Assembly (NCBI GenBank): GCA_020726505.1
Contig: JAHLEZ010000021.1
Coordinates: forward strand, 186,001-250,000
Reading direction: 5' to 3'
Length of the DNA stretch: 64,000 nt
DNA from: Leptodontidium sp. MPI-SDFR-AT-0119
Lineage: Eukaryota; Ascomycota; Leotiomycetes; Helotiales; Leptodontidiaceae
Numbering within the stretch: the stretch's first letter is position 1; every line of letters begins with the position of its first letter. The notes below the pieces were generated by a model, which was not told the DNA's origin, did not search any database, and saw only the letters and a list, made by a program, of their open reading frames with translations. A program made the position numbers and the translations under genes. Shown here in pieces: positions 44,001 to 55,800 of this stretch.

Positions 44001-45618
44001 AGTTTCATTCTGGACCTGTTCGCAAAAAAAAAGTCAATCATTCGTTGGCAAACAACACCACTCACGTCCCAAGTATATCTGGATCGAGATGGCAGAACAA
44101 GAACCATCGCGAACACATCAATCTCGTACGAAACAAAAATCAATTCCAATTAGCAACCCTAGTGCAAAAGTGCGTAAATACCACTGACGAAGCCCCCACA
44201 ATATACGTACTGTTTAACTTCACTCTCCATCCTGTTTATTATCTGAATCCATTCCATCAAAGCGAGCCCCGTTCGGATCTCGACCACCTTGAGAAAATAC
44301 TCCCTGGGATCCCATAATGGCTCATCGGCGTTAATCTGGCCATTCGCAAGAGGATCTGCCCGCCCCCTACGCCGTCCTTTCATTTCGTGGTGGTAGCCGT
44401 CCACAGACTCCCTCGAATCCCAATAGGTGTCGAAAAAGCCATATGCAGCCCATGTCCAATGATCATGCCCTGTCACTCCAACCGATGTCATGGCCTCGTA
44501 TAAACAGTAGGGCTCATCCGTGGATGCTGGCTTATTATTCGTGGGCATGGACAGGAAAGGTAGCTCCAAGAATTGTCTTAGAGGCTCACCATTGGATTTC
44601 TCCCGAGTATCTCTCCACGACTTTTTACTTTCCCTCAATACATAGTACGGAAGGTGGAAATCGAGAGTAAAATTTTGGAACCCAGAATGCTATGAAATAA
44701 TAATTAGCATCAGCGATGAAGATACGCTGTTGACGTTTAATCCACTATTACTTACCTTGATAGTCACCCCTATGGATGCTGTGCTCGTCAAGTGTTTGTA
44801 AAACAAATTCTGCAGAGCTGGGACCTGTGTGAGCGCTACCGTTGTTACAAGAGCCTCAATTGCGGACGAATCTAAATCGGTGATGAAGCTAGGCGGATTA
44901 GCTTATTTGAAATACTTAAAAGATCCAAGTTCTATAACTTACACTATTCTCCGAGCCGCATCATGTTGCTCATCTTCAAGTGCGTGGGTGGCGAGGTCTA
45001 TCTCCGAGTCGGTTCTAAAACGCTGTGTAGTTTGTTAGCTAGAGCTCTGATGACGGCATGAAATCGGACTTGCCTTTCTGCTCAATCTTTCGCGCAACCC
45101 TTGACACGTTAATGGTCCCGGATATGGCCTGTAAAAGCCTCTCTTGCCGGTCCTAGCACCACCCATGCACCTTTCATCGAGTAATGCCACATGCTTCTTC
45201 TTCTCCCTCTCATTTGTCTCGACCTTCGATTTCTCGCAAAAACTTGCAACCAGGTCAACTTGATCGCGAGACATCAGATTGTCATCTTCCCCCACCATAC
45301 CTATCATGAAACATCTGGCATTGCTCTGCTCATTGCAAGATTCAGCGTCCTCGTCCTCGTCCTCATCACTTGGGACATCATCTTCATCCTCTATCTCGTC
45401 CTCATCACCTTCGTCCTCATCACCCTCGTCCTCATCAGCCTCCTCAAAGATTGTTGCGAAATACTCGATGAAGGGTAGGTTTTCGACTTCGCGGCTACGG
45501 CGATTAAATATTCGGCGTGCAGTGAACAGCTGAGGCCAAATACAGTGCCAGTGTTGACGAGGAATGCCCTCAGGTATTTTTGCCGCCATTTCCACAGTCG
45601 ACTGCTGCCAGGTATCAA
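41094..45618 (-). CDS. Large multi-exon protein with TPR, acidic region and two C-terminal TM helices
   Basis: Approximate exons on the minus strand: 45618-45074, 45022-44943, 44888-44756, 44689-44210, 44015-43730, 43644-42367, 42312-~42090, ~42070-41660, ~41590-41094. Recognisable parts in order: WPQLFTARRIF with a D/E-rich stretch; FTLDFHLPYYVLR; a DxxLWDPREYFLKV block; a TPR piece (LGADHPDTLASIANLALTY); LDYDIIFPIGFI; FYDDIPTPLAESLFP; then two hydrophobic helices near the end (ALAIFIPAALMFLLTL and PIMVAFTVGGFFIQLAV). One exon uses a GC donor (45073). Junctions in the last third are not fully resolved, and an upstream exon may lie at about 45862-45990 (INGLFYMIWPQPLVCLQ). I recall similar fungal hypothetical proteins, sometimes labelled CorA-like, but do not assign a function. 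It is probably a membrane protein. Confidence 0.5.
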
Positions 45619-45990
45619 CTAATGAATGAATCAGACTGATAGCGGTTCACAGCTATGCGATATGAAACAAGAAGATAACCTGTATTCCAAGGCACTCAGT
45701 CAAGTAATAGAGTGATATGAGTTGATATTGTCAAAAGACTGCGACACGAAAAGAAAGGGGGGGTTCTAATAGTTGTGACGACGAAGAAGGCAGACCTGGT
45801 AGATGAATTCTGCCTTATGAAGTAGGTTATTGGACTATTGATCGCGTGGCATTATACTGACCAGTCATTTCCTTTCGCAACCCTGGGAAGGTCTCGCGAA
45901 GACAGCCCAAAGCTACCCAACCGGCCTGAAGGCATACCAACGGCTGAGGCCAAATCATGTAGAAGAGTCCATTAATGCTGAGTTGGTGTG

Positions 45991-46560
45991 CCACACGTAC
46001 GCAGATGGTCCTGCTAACGGCCGCGGATGTGCTGGATTATCTTCTATCAGATCGAGAAGCGAATCGAACGCCCTACGTGACTTAGTCTTCCGCCAAGCAC
46101 ATGGGAATTTCTATCGCGGCGAGCGGAGTATCTGGAAAGAGAAGGCAGCAGACATTGCAGTGTAAGGTGAACATATTCTAGCTTGTTCAGGGAAAAGGTT
46201 ACGATGTACATGTCTCTCCCGTTAGTGCTAAGTCGATGTATTGAGTGAACTGAATAAATTCTACGCCTGTAATATAGGGCTTGTCCCGTTATCAGTTACC
46301 GCCTACCCGTCACACCTGGCTTTTGACCCCGCTTTCGAGGCGTTCCTCCTTGCTTCGTGAAAAATTTCTCTTTTAATGACGGCAGGGTGTGGCCTGGGAA
46401 GTGCCGGTCCTATCTCTCTCCAAGTCTTGTCTTCGAGGACTGTCTTGGCTAACAGACTCTTTTGATTCTTGGTTATCCGCAACTAGTGCCGACTTCGCCG
46501 GGTAGCTCCAACTGAGGGACTGCGTGAGGTAGGCGGGGTGCAGTGGTGCAGTGGTGCTTG
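45991..46560. other. Intergenic, no gene recognised
   Basis: A short plus-strand frame ending at 46165 shows no domain. No repeats are recognised. Confidence 0.4.
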
Positions 46561-46975
46561 CTAATTATCTACCGGAGTTGATAGATGTTGGTGATTAGCT
46601 TGGGGCGGCGACTCATCTCTTTCAGGGTGCGCGGTTGAGAATGGCGTATGGCTGTGAGGCCGTCTGAGTTGGGGTGTTGGGCTATGCTCAAGAGGAGGCG
46701 TAAGAGCCACGTCGGTCACAGGTCGTGGTTCCTCGCCCCCTTTGTCATGACTGCGTTCGTTACCCTCGCACTGACGGATGCCGCTGCTGGTCTCCTCAGC
46801 CACGCCCTTGTGCCGTCGCTCCTCTCCCTGTTGCCCCTGCGGCTCCTCTTCGTCCTGGTCCTCATTACGGAACGGTGAGCCGTATCCTGGCCACTTGAAT
46901 CTGCTATGGTTGGATACTGGAGTGACCCTCGAACGCTGGTCAGGCGGGGAGTGAGATATCGAAGAGTGTAAGTTA
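46561..46975 (-). pseudogene. Disordered C-terminal tail of an unknown protein
   Basis: On the minus strand about 135 codons stay open from 46970 to the TAG at 46561-46563. They encode a charged, Glu/Pro/His-rich tail (EDQDEEEPQGQQGEERR, RPHSHTPFSTAHPERDESPP). There is no start and no folded domain. The coding signal stops close to where arm D begins, so the gene may have been cut by the rearrangement that truncated arm D. The family cannot be told. Confidence 0.3.
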
Positions 46976-46991
46976 AAGGATTAAAAGGATT

Positions 46992-47305
46992 TTATAGCTA
47001 TTTGTTAGCAATTTGACCCCTTCTAAAGAAAACTATGTATTCGCATCGTCGCCCTTTGCCCGATTAATATGAACCTTTCATTTAGGCTTTCGTACAAGTC
47101 CTCTACCACAGCCACACTAGCAAGCTCTCATTAATCCTTACACGTCTTGATGGTTCTAAGTCGAGCTTCAGATCCATATTTTTTGGTCCGAGACCTTCAT
47201 AAGCTTTGTGGCTGCTGTGGCGCGCAAACAACTGGAGGGCCGTTCTGTGGTTTGGTACTTCTGATCGACAAAACTAACGATTCTCGGCTAGCGGACCCCG
47301 CACCT
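46992..47305 (+). repeat. Arm D: left arm of NLR cassette 2, outer end lost
   Basis: Similarity to arms A-C begins at TAGCTATTTGTTAGCAATTT and runs to TTCTCGGCTAGCGGACCCC. The outer ~110 bp, including the two 17-bp motifs, are missing. It pairs in inverted orientation with arm E. Confidence 0.8.
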
Positions 47306-47554
47306 CCCGCAAAGCTTTGGCAATTTGTTTCGCCGTGGCCCGCTGAATAAAGGCCAGCCTGAGACCTAAGGCTGGAATTTGACAGAAGATGGATGATCGA
47401 AGGTGGACTGTGTCCTGAATTTCTTTTGGATTCGCTCAATTCCCAGACTTTTCTAGGTTCCGTCTTAGCAACAAGAATCTACTATGCTCATGATTTTCAG
47501 CATTCCTGCCGTGAGCCTGAGCGACTGGCCCGGTCTTGCACGCTTCCAGTCATG

Positions 47555-47605
47555 TCCGACGATGCTATTACCGCGGGGCTGCCGCCCAGTTGAGTGCGTC
47601 AACCT
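47555..47605 (+). promoter_or_regulatory. Conserved 5' leader block of HET-NLR gene
   Basis: This matches the block upstream of the 14.4-kb gene (CGGGGCTGCCGCCCAG, TTGAGTGCGTCAACCTCC). It ends about 100 nt before ATG 47707. The sequence before it (CGGTCTTGCACGCTTCCAGT) is also shared with 14210-14226. Confidence 0.5.
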
Positions 47606-47706
47606 CCATCCGATATGAAGCCTTCACCATTCACATCTATGCCAACTCGACGGCTCATCTATTGCTGAGACTCCTCCTCTTCACGATCCTCGAATCTAGT
47701 CGAGTA

Positions 47707-50700
47707 ATGCGTCTGCTGCAGTACAGCAACGATGGCGATTTCCGCCTGACCGAGTTCTTTGAAGGCGACATACCCAAGAAGTATGCTATACTTTCGCACA
47801 GATGGGGAGCAGAGGAGGTCACTTTCAAGGATGTGACAGGCGGCACGAGCAAAGGCAAGGCTGGATACGGCAAGATACAGTTCTGCGGAGAGCAGGTGAG
47901 GCGTGATGATCTGCAATACTTCTGGGTGGACACTTGCTGTATCGACAAATCCAATGCGGTCGAGCTTCAGGAAGCCATCAACTCGATGTTTCGCTGGTAC
48001 CGGGATGCGACCAAGTGCTACGTTTATCTGCCAGATGTTTCACGACCTCGAACCGATCCGGCTAATGGGTCCTACGAGGACTGGGTATGCCAATTTCGGA
48101 AGAGTGAATGGTTCAGTCGAGGCTGGACTCTGCAAGAGCTTATTGCGCCGCCATCAGTCGACTTCTTCTCTAAAGAGGGGAAGCTGTTAGGCAATAAAGC
48201 CTCTCTCGAGCGAAACATCTGCGAGATTACAGGTATTCCAGCCAGTGCACTTCGTGGGAGCCCTTTATCTGAGTTTAGCGTTGATGAGCGATTATCGTGG
48301 GCTGCAAGTCGTGAGACCTTCCGGCAGGAAGACAAAGCATACTCACTGCTGGGCATTTTTAATATCAACATGTCGCTCATCTATAGCGAAGGAAAAGAGA
48401 ATGCGTTCAGACGGCTGAAGAAGAAGATCCAAAAATCGCTGACAGGTGAGCACACGATAAATCGTTTTACCTTTGGCTATCTGCTAACCGCTTTTTGCAA
48501 GAAGACGAGCAGAATCCACTCGACCCTCAGAGCCAAAGCTGTATACAAGACCTACGGATAACAGATCCCCGCGAGGACAAGAAGCGGATTGAAGAGACGA
48601 AGGGAGGGCTGCTGCGAGACTCTTACCAATGGATTCTCGAACATCCCGATTTCCAACAATGGCGTGACGATACACAGAGCCGGCTACTCTGGATTAAGGG
48701 CGACCCAGGTAAAGGCAAGACAATGCTTATTAGCGGTATCCTCGATGAAATGAGCCCTTCGACGAAGCTGAGAGACAAACAGGCAACTACGCTCTTGTCT
48801 TACTTCTTCTGCCAGGCCACCGATGACCGCATTAATAATGCGTCAGCCGCGCTTCGCGGTCTTATATACCTGCTCATCGACCAGCGACCATTGCTTATCT
48901 CGCATGTGCGGAAAAAGTACGACCATGCTGGCAAGGCCCTCTTCGAAGATGCAAACGCCTGGGTTGCATTATCTGAAGTCTTCAGAAGTATTCTGCAAGA
49001 CTCAAGCTTGGAGACTATTTATTTGATCATCGATGCGCTCGACGAATGTAAAGCAGACCTTGACAAGCTTTTGGATCTCATCAGTCAGACTGCATCAATA
49101 TCGCCTCGCGTCAAATGGATTGTGTCAAGCCGCAATGAACCCAACATCGAGGCGCGGCTCAGACTTGATCATACGCAAACAAGGTTTAGCCTTGAGCTTA
49201 ACGAGGAGCATGTTTCTCGTTCTGTCCAGGTGTTCATCGATTTCAAGGTTGCCAAACTACGCCTTATTGAGGACGACACCTCGCTACAACAGACAGTTCG
49301 TGGTCAAATCTACGCTAAGGCCAATGGGACTTTTCTCTGGGCGGCTCTTGTTATAAAAGAACTTGAGTCCGTAGAGAGTTGGGACGTGCTCGACGTACTG
49401 CAGGACATGCCGCCCGAGCTGGAACCGCTCTACGATCGGATGCTATGTCAAGTCGAACAGCTACAGCGCAGAGACCCCGAGTTCTGCCGTCGTGTCCTTT
49501 CGAGTATAACGCTTGCGTACCGCCCACTCCACCTCCTCGAACTAGGGGCCCTCTCTGATCTTCCGCCGCAAATCTCGTCCAATCTCGATAAAGTCGTGAA
49601 AGTTGTGAGTAAATGCGGCTCATTCCTTACCGTACGACACAATCGCGCGTACTTCATCCATCAATCGGCAAAGGACTTCTTGCTCGAGAGGGCGTTTGAT
49701 AGAGTATTTACCTCTGGAAAGGCAAATAAAAACTACACCATGTTTTCAAAATCGCTCGATATTATGTCCAAAGCACTTCGACGTGACATATACGGATTGT
49801 GCGCCCCTGGGTTCCCGATTGAGATGGTCAAGCCGCCAGTTCCAGATTCACTCGCCGCAGTACAATACTCGTGTCTCTATTGGGTTGACCATCTACTTAA
49901 CTGTGATAGAGGACTCACTACCATTGATCTTATAGACGGTGGCTCCGTTTATCAATTTTTAAGAACGAATTACATGTTCTGGCTTGAGGCGCTCAGCTTA
50001 ATGAAAAGCTTGCCTGATGGTATTGTGATGATAATGAAGCTCGAGAACTTGATCAAGGTAAGTCACATTGCGATTCGAAGACGCCTTAGGGAAGACTCTA
50101 CTGACTTACATAAGTTTGATGAAAGTCCTATTGGGCATGCATTTATACGTGATGCAAGGCGGTTTATTGTTTTTAATCGATCAATTATCGAACAAGCGCC
50201 TCTTCAAGCATATTGTTCTGCTCTTGTCTTTGCCCCAGAAAAGAGCATTGTTCGAGAAACATTCAAGAAATATATTCCATCTTGGATCCAGAGAGAGCCT
50301 AGAATAGAAGCATATTGGAATGCGATGCTTCAGACGCTCGAGGGCCATTCTGACTATGTCACGTCCGTGGCCTTCTCCCCTGACGGCAAGCAGGTCGTGT
50401 CAGGATCTGACGACCGGACGGTGCGGCTCTGGGAAGCTGCGACAGGAGCCTTACAGCAGACGCTCAAGGGCCATGCTAACTGGGTCAGGTCCGTGGCCTT
50501 CTCCCCTGACAGCAAGCAGGTCGTGTCAGGATCTGACGACCGGACGGTGCGGCTCTGGGACGCAGCGACAGGAGCCTTACAGCAGACGCTTAAGGGTCAT
50601 ATTGACAGGGTCACGTCCGTGGCCTTCTCCCCTGACGGTAAGCAGGTCGTGTCAGGATCTCACGACGAGACGGTGCGGCTCTGGGACGCTGCGACAGGAG

Positions 50701-52085
50701 CCTTACAGCAGACGCTCGAGGGCCATTCTGACACGGTCAAGTCCGTGGCCTTCTCCCCTGACAGCAAGCAGGTCGTGTCAGGATCTCACGACGAGACGGT
50801 GCGGCTCTGGGACGCTGCGACAGGAGCCTTACAGCAGACGCTCGAGGGTCATTCTAACAGGGTCAGGTCCGTGGCCTTCTCCCCTGACGGTAAGCAGGTC
50901 GCGTCAGGATCTGACGACGAGACGGTGCGGCTCTGGGACGCTGCGACAGGAGCCTTACAGCAGACGCTCAAGGGCCATTCTCACTGGGTCGCGTCCGTGG
51001 CCTTCTCCCCTAATGGCAAGCAGGTCGTGTCAGGATCGTACGATGAGACGGTGCGGCTCTGGGACGCTGCGACAGGAGCCTTACAGCAGACGCTCGAGGG
51101 TCATTCTGACTGGGTCGCGTCCGTGGCCTTCTCCCCTGACGGCAAGCAGGTCGTGTCAGGATCTCACGACGAGACGGTGCGGCTCTGGGAAGCTGCGACA
51201 GGAGCCTTACAGCAGACGCTCGAGGGCCATTCTGACACGGTCGCGTCCGTGGCCTTCTCCCCCGACGGTAAGCAGGTCGTGTCAGGATCTGACGACCGGA
51301 CGGTGCGGCTCTGGGACGCTGCGACAGGAGCCTTACAGCAGACGCTCGAGGGCCACTCTCACTGGGTCGCGTCCGTGGCCTTCTCCCCTGACGGCAAGCA
51401 GGTCGTATCAGGATCGTACGACGAGACGGTGCGGCTCTGGGACGCTGCGACAGGAGCCTTACAGCAGACGCTCTCGGGCTATTCTAACTATGTCACGTCC
51501 GTGGCCTTCTCCCCTGACGGCAAGCAGGTCGTGTCAGGATCTGACGACCGGACGGTGCGGCTCTGGGACGCTGCGACAGGAGCCTTACAGCAAACGCTTA
51601 AGGGTCATGCTAACAGGGTCGCGTCCGTGGCCTTCTCCCCTGACGGTCAGCAGGTCGTGTCAGGATCTTACGACGAGACGGTGCGGCTCTGGGACGCTGC
51701 GACAGGAGCCTTACAGCAGACGCTCAAGGGCCATGCTAACTGGGTCAAGTCCGTGGCCTTCTCCCCTGACAGCAAGCAGGTCGTGTCAGGATCTGACGAC
51801 CGGACGGTGCGGCTCTGGGACGCTGCGACAGGAGCCTTACAGCAGACGCTCGAGGGCCATTCTGACACGGTCGCGTCCATGGCCTGCTCCCCCGATGGCA
51901 AATACAGTCCGACTTTACACGTATCTGGTGAATGGCTAGTAGAAGGTACTGTTAGGTATCTCTGGCTGCCTATCAATTATCGACCTACTTGTGAAGCTGT
52001 GTGGGGCAAGATTGTGGTTTTAGGGCATTCATCAGGGAGATTATCATTTCTTCAAATTCAACCAGGGCTACACCTACTAATTTGA
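47707..52085 (+). CDS. HNWD-type NLR: HET-NACHT-WD40
   Basis: Exons 47707-48445 and 48502-52085. A 57-bp in-frame stretch at 50058-50114 (GTAAGT to ATAAG) is very likely a further intron, because the paralogue has one there; that gives 1421 aa. The HET domain is ~1-235 (AILSHRWGAEEV, CCIDKSNAVEL, RGWTLQELIAP). The NACHT has its P-loop at ~314 (WIKGDPGKGKT) and Walker B near 428 (YLIIDALDEC). From ~836 twelve full WD40 units plus a partial one follow. The short C-terminus (WLVEG, INYRPTCEAVWGKIV) is shared with the next gene. This is the architecture of Podospora het-d/het-e incompatibility genes: WD40 recognition leads to NACHT oligomerisation and HET-driven cell death. All key motifs are intact. 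It lies between arms D and E. Confidence 0.9.
50328..51890 (+). repeat. 126-bp WD40-coding tandem repeats (12 full units plus a partial)
   Basis: Each 42-residue unit reads SVAFSPDGKQVVSGSDDRTV, then RLWDAATGALQQTLEGH. Units are almost identical except at a few codons: the residues after GH (SDY, ANW, IDR, SDT, SNR, SHW), the residue before S (T/R/K/A), and S(D/H/Y)D(R/E)TV. That is the pattern of positively selected propeller-surface positions in HNWD genes. Confidence 0.92.
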
Positions 52086-52299
52086 AAAGCGGGACGGTAC
52101 ATGTCAATGGATACTAGATAAAGCTCGTATTATAATATATCTTTTTTCTTTCATCTCATGTTATAGAGGGTCCCAGGGGAACTCAAGACTTTATAGCAGT
52201 TTGATAATTATCAGTCGCTTCGAGAATCTTCAAAGACGAGCTGATGTGGTTATATAAGTTAACTTTCTACTAGTAGGCTATCAAAGCTTGGCAGGAAAT

Positions 52300-52737
52300 G
52301 CGGGGTCAGTGCCTACTAGCCGGGAATGGTTAGTCTATCGATCAAAAGTACCGAACCGCATAGCGGCCCTGTAATTGTTTGCGCGCCACTGCAGCCACAA
52401 AACTTATAAGAGTCTCGGACAAAAAAATATGGATCTAGAGCTCAGATAAGAACTTTTAAGACGTGTAAGGGATAATAAGAGCTTGCCAGGGTAGCTGTGG
52501 TTGAGGGCTCGTACTAAAGCCTGAATAGTGGCTTTATATTAATCAGGCGAAAGGGCGACGATCCGAATGTAAAATTTTATTCGGAAGGGGTTAAATTGCT
52601 ACTAAATAGCTATATAATGCTTCTGATATTTTATTTTCGTAGACTTACAAGCTAGTGTGGAGTTGAGAATGCGTAAAGTCAAGGTACCTGATGATTTTCT
52701 CGGCACGTAGGGTTTCTCGGCACGCAGGGAGGGACAT
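52300..52737 (-). repeat. Arm E: right arm of NLR cassette 2
   Basis: This is an inverted copy of the arms. The outer end at 52737 reads, on the minus strand, ATGTCCCTCC (versus ACGT elsewhere) then the two 17-bp motifs, next to TA (52738-52739). The inner end continues to CTGACCCCGC at about 52305. It sits between the convergent 3' ends of two NLR genes, 125 bp from the stop of the second. Confidence 0.85.
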
Positions 52738-52864
52738 TAATTATCAAACTACTTTGTATTATAAATTCTTAGGCTCCCCTAGGATCCTCTATGAAATAGA
52801 AGGAAAAAGAAAAGACATATGATATTAAGACCTTCATACATTGTTCATTGACAAGTATTACTTT

Positions 52865-55800
52865 CTATGTCACAAGCTTTAGCCCTTGTTGAAGCTCAAG
52901 CACTGAGAATCCCCCTGACGAATGTCCTAAAGCGACAATCCCGCCCCATGCAGCTTCACAAGTAGGTCGATAATTAGTTGGTAACCAGAGAAGTTTAGTG
53001 GAACCTTCTACTAGCCAGTAGTCAGACACGTATAAGGTCGGAAAGTGCTTGCCGTCGGGGGAGAAGGCCACTGAGCTGACCCCATCCGTATGGCCCTTGA
53101 GGGCTGGCAGCAGCTGCCCTGTGGCCGCATCCCAGCGTCGGACGGTCTTGTCGCGAGACCTAGACACGATCTGCTTGCCGTCGGGGGAGAAGGCCACTGA
53201 GGTGACCCCATTCGTATGGCCCTTGAGGGCTAGCAGCGGCTGCCCTGTGGCCGTGACCCAGCACCGGACCGTCTTATCCTGAGACCCCGACACGATCTGC
53301 TTGCCGTCGGGGGAGAAGGCCACTGAGCTGACCCCATTCGTATGGCCCTTGAGGGCTAGCAGCAGCGGCTGCCCTGTGGCCGCGTCCCAGCGCCGGACCG
53401 TCTTATCCTGAGACCCCGACACGATCTGCTTGCCGTCGGGGGAGAAGGCCACTGAGGTGACCCAATCCGTATGGCCCTTGAGGGCTGGCAACAGCGGCTG
53501 CCCTGTGGCCGCGTCCCAGCGCCGGACCGTCGTGTCCCAAGACCCCGACACGATCTGCTTGCCGTCGGGGGAGAAGGCCACTGAGCTGACCCCATTCGTA
53601 TGGCCCTTGAGGGCTGGCAACAGCGGCTGCCCTGTGGCCGCGTCCCAGCGCCGGACCGTCATGTCGTGAGACCCCGACACGATCTGCTTGCCGTCGCGGG
53701 AGAAGGCCACTGAGGTGACATAATACGTATGGCCCTCGAGGGCTGGCAGCAGCGGCTGCCCTGTGGCCGCATCCCAGCGCCGGACCGTCTTGTCGTGAGA
53801 CCCCGACACGATCTGCTTGCCGTCGCGGGAGAAGGCCACTGAGCTGACCTCACCCGTATGGCCCTTGAGGGCTGGCAGCAGCGGCTGCCCTGTGGCCGCG
53901 TCCCAGCGCCGGACGGTGTCCCAAGACCCCGACACGATCTGCTTGCCGTCGGGGGAGAAGGCCACTGAGGTGACCCCAACCGTATGGCCCTTGAGGGCTG
54001 GCAGCAGCGGCTGCCCTGTGGCCGCATCCCAGCGCCGGACCGTCTTATCCTGAGACCCCGACACGATCTGCTTGCCGTCGGGGGAGAAGGCCACTGAGGT
54101 GACCCGACCCGTATGGCCCTTGAGGGCTGGCAACAGCGGCTGCCCTGTGGCCGCGTCCCAGCGCCGGACCGTCATGTCGTGAGACCCCGACACGATCTGC
54201 TTGCCGTCGCGGGAGAAGGCCACTGAGCTGACCCCATCCGTATGGCCCTTGAGGGCTGGCAACAGCGGCTGCCCTGTGGCCGCGTCCCAGCGCCGGACCG
54301 TCTTATCCTGAGACCCCGACACGATCTGCTTGCCGTCGGGGGAGAAGGCCACTGAGCTGACCCAATCCGTATGGCCCTTGAGGGCTAGCAGCAGCGGCTG
54401 CCCTGTGGCCGCGTCCCAGCGCCGGACCGTCTTGTCCCAAGACCCCGACACGATCTGCTTGCCGTCCGGGGAGAAGGCCACTGAGCTGACATAATACGTA
54501 TGGCCCTCGAGGGCTGGCAACAGCGGCTGCCCTGTGGCCGCATCCCAGCGCCGGACCGTCTTGTCGTGAGACCCCGACACGATCTGCTTGCCGTCGGGGG
54601 AGAAGGCCACTGAGGTGACCACACCCGTATGGCCCTCGAGGGTTTGTAGCATCGCATTCCAATGTGTTTCTACTCTAGGCTTTCTCTGGATCCAATGCGG
54701 AATACATGTCTTAAATGTTTCTCGAATAATACTCTTTTCTGGGGTGAAGACAAGAGCCGAACAGTATGCTTGAAGAGGGGCCTGTTCAATAATTGATCGG
54801 TTGGACACGGCAAAACGCCTCGCATCATGTATAAAATCATGTAAATTCGGACTTTCATCGAACTGATTGATTTTAGTAAGTGTCTCTAATAACGGTAAGA
54901 GAAGACACATTGAAACGTACTAGAAGATCTTCAAGCTTCTGGATCATAACTACGCCTTCTGACACGCTTTTCAACAGGCTCAGTGCCTCAAGCCAGTACA
55001 AGAAGTACTGGCGAAGGAAACTGTAGACTAAGCCACTGTCCTTGAGGTCCTTGATTGTGTCTTCTCTAGTTTGGCAATCTAGTAGATGATCAACCCAGTA
55101 AAGACAGGAGTACCGTACGGCGGCGAGGGGATCAGGATCGGGCTGCTTGACTTGTTCAATAGAGATTCCGGGAGCTCTTAGGCTATAAACATCGCGCCGT
55201 AGTACCATACGCAGGACTTGTAGCGACCGCGAGAATATAGCGTAGTGAATATCGGCCATCCCAGAAGGAAAGACAATATCAAGAGCCTTGTTAATCAAGA
55301 AGTCCTTAGCAGACTGATGGACAAAAGAAATAGTGCGATCTCGAAGTGTGAGAAAAGAGCCACAATGTCCTATGATCTCTGCGAGAGCCTTGTAATTACT
55401 AGAACTTTGTGGTGGCATGTCGACAAAAGAAGGCAGCTCGTCTAGTGTAATGGGCCGGTGTATGACCGAGACGACGGCCAGTATACTTTTGCAGCGCTTA
55501 GCTGTCCTTGAAGTACTGATCTGCTTTATCATCCGCATATAAAGGGCATCAAGTCCGGGGGGGAACGCTGACAACATTTCTTCAACCTCCCATCCTGAGA
55601 TAACGGCGAGCTCTTGGCAAACCAAAGCAACCCAAAGGAATGTTCCGTTTGCATTTGAGGACAAGTAGCGCTGGACAGCGTCTCGGGTATCCATGTCGTA
55701 TTCTTGTCGCTCCGCTAACCAATTTACCTTGGATTTGATGTATGTAGTGACGGCTGCGGAGACAGACTTTTCGTTCAGCTCAAGACACATGCTTGCTTTC

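Noticed and set aside
47388..47412. Short match ATGGATGATCGAAGGT to the reverse strand near 13850 as a shared transposase first exon
   Set aside because: Only 16 bp, in opposite orientation to the gene logic, and not extendable.
53011..54662. Long alternative frames (both strands) across the WD40 arrays
   Set aside because: They result from the regular multiple-of-three repeat units and have no independent support; the same applies at 50320-51939.
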